A stretch of DNA of 5,956 nt from Actinomycetota bacterium (GTDB taxonomy: Bacteria; Actinomycetota; Coriobacteriia; Coriobacteriales; RUG844), in assembly GCA_013335845.1 (NCBI GenBank), contig JAAXUU010000098.1, positions 1 through 5,956 on the forward strand, read 5' to 3'. The notes under the pieces are model-generated. The model did not search any database and was not told where the DNA came from. It saw nothing but the letters and a program-made list of their open reading frames with translations. A program made the position numbers and the translations under genes. Every line of letters begins with the position of its first letter. Position 1 is the first letter of the stretch. Shown here one piece after another: positions 5,530 to 5,956 of this stretch.

Positions 5530-5535
5530 TACACT
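5530..5535 (+). promoter_or_regulatory. Weak candidate -10 of the small membrane protein gene
   Basis: TACACT matches four of six bases of TATAAT and would start transcription about 20 bases before the GTG, leaving room for the ribosome site. The hexamer 17 bases upstream (TAGGAA) is a poor -35. The alternative pair TTGCGC/TATAGA (5524-5529, 5547-5552) has 17-base spacing but would start transcription inside the ribosome site. Because the tRNA terminator lies upstream, a promoter must exist somewhere in 5417-5550. Confidence 0.25.
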
Positions 5536-5563
5536 TCGGGTACACCTATAGAAAGGAAGCCCC

Positions 5564-5869
5564 GTGTTTGACAATAGCGAACTCGCATCTCGGAACGGAA
5601 CCAGCGCAACCGTATCTATCGGAAACTGGATGGCCATCGACTGCATCAACCTACTCAATCTGATACCAATCGTCGGCTCAATTGCAGCCCTGGTTATCTT
5701 TCTCGTCATGGCGTTCGGCTCCTCCACCGCCCCTTCGGTGAAAAATCGTCTACTTGCATACTTCGTATGGGCGCTGATCCAACTCTTACTATGTCTCGTG
5801 TTCTTGTTCGCGTTCGGTGGTCTCGCTTTCATCATGGATTATCTCGGCACCTCGAGAATCAGTTACTAA
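5564..5869 (+). CDS. Small two-helix membrane protein of unknown function
   Basis: The 101-residue protein has a polar N-terminus of about 20 residues and two hydrophobic helices (about 25-51 and 64-92). The short loop between them reads FGSSTAPSVKNR. The order SIGNW, then IPIVG, then a helix ending MAFGS, a Pro/Ser/Lys/Asn loop and a second helix resembles small two-helix proteins that are widespread in Firmicutes and Actinobacteria; I know no function for them. The start is GTG at 5564, supported by AAGGAAG (5553-5559) four bases upstream; no ATG lies in frame near the beginning. The gene ends in TAA at 5867-5869, overlapping the ribosome site of the aldo/keto reductase 12 bases downstream. 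The two are probably co-transcribed. I assign no role. Confidence 0.72.
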   Translation: MFDNSELASRNGTSATVSIGNWMAIDCINLLNLIPIVGSIAALVIFLVMAFGSSTAPSVKNRLLAYFVWALIQLLLCLVFLFAFGGLAFIMDYLGTSRISY

Positions 5870-5881
5870 GGAGTTGTTCGC

Positions 5882-5956
5882 ATGACGGATTCGTATCTTG
5901 GAGAAAGCATCCCAAAACTGGGATTCGGTTTGATGCGCTTACCCAAAGAAGGGGAC
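5882..5956 (+). CDS. Aldo/keto reductase, N-terminus only (3'-partial)
   Basis: Only the first 25 codons are present. They read MTDSYLGE, then IPKLGFGLMRLP, the characteristic first strand of the aldo/keto reductase TIM barrel, most like the bacterial group that starts with a G-FG-MRLP signature. Such enzymes reduce aldehydes or ketones with NADPH in the cytoplasm; some members carry a C-terminal ferredoxin-like domain, which cannot be judged here. AAGGAG (5868-5873) lies eight bases before the ATG and overlaps the stop codon of the preceding small membrane protein gene, so co-transcription is likely. The catalytic Asp-Tyr-Lys-His residues are beyond the window edge. Confidence 0.8.
   Translation, partial: MTDSYLGESIPKLGFGLMRLPKEGD

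Noticed and set aside
5149..5571. Plus-strand reading frame of 140 codons
   Set aside because: It runs straight through the tRNA-Arg gene and its terminator and shows no domain, so it is a chance open frame.
1..5956. CRISPR array, insertion sequence or phage genes
   Set aside because: I found no regularly spaced repeats, transposase or phage-like proteins in any frame.

Overview
The window looks like chromosome from an anaerobic gut actinobacterium of the Coriobacteriia, most likely Eggerthellaceae. This is an inference from gene content. A Tat-exported flavoprotein reductase and a membrane-anchored multihaem cytochrome c lie divergent from a LuxR-type regulator with a polytopic membrane domain, an arrangement typical of that family. 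No gene here fixes the genus.

Layout. Positions 1-570 (+) hold the 3' end of a PASTA-repeat gene, probably a Ser/Thr protein kinase, with an apparent frameshift near position 70 in a GC-rich edge. Positions 571-747 separate two convergent transcripts and carry two strong hairpins. Positions 748-2878 (-) form a two-gene operon: a Tat/lipoprotein FAD-dependent reductase (1430-2878), then a NapC/NrfH-like multihaem cytochrome c (748-1395). Positions 2879-3128 are a divergent control region. Positions 3129-4586 (+) encode the membrane LuxR regulator. A PaaI-type hotdog thioesterase (4609-5067, -) converges on it. A tRNA-Arg(CCU) gene follows at 5305-5380 with its own promoter and terminator. The window ends with a small two-helix membrane protein (5564-5869) and the start of an aldo/keto reductase (5882 to the edge), probably co-transcribed.

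How the genes work together (inference). The cytochrome probably takes electrons from menaquinol and passes them to the exported flavoprotein, which reduces an unidentified organic acceptor outside the cytoplasmic membrane. The regulator may sense that acceptor, or a related signal, through its membrane domain and act on the divergent promoter region. The flavoprotein lacks the His-Thr-Met-Gly-Gly segment and the C-terminal HGxNRLGGN-like segment of fumarate reductases, so fumarate is unlikely as substrate.

The most unusual non-coding signal is a pair of related hairpin elements, one intergenic (about 632-673) and one inside the 3' coding end of the thioesterase (4630-4671). Over 42 bases they match at 34 positions by my count. 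All eight differences are transitions, and one pair of changes preserves a stem base pair. This suggests a dispersed hairpin repeat, or a duplicated gene end, that works as a terminator. I saw no CRISPR array, insertion sequence or phage gene.
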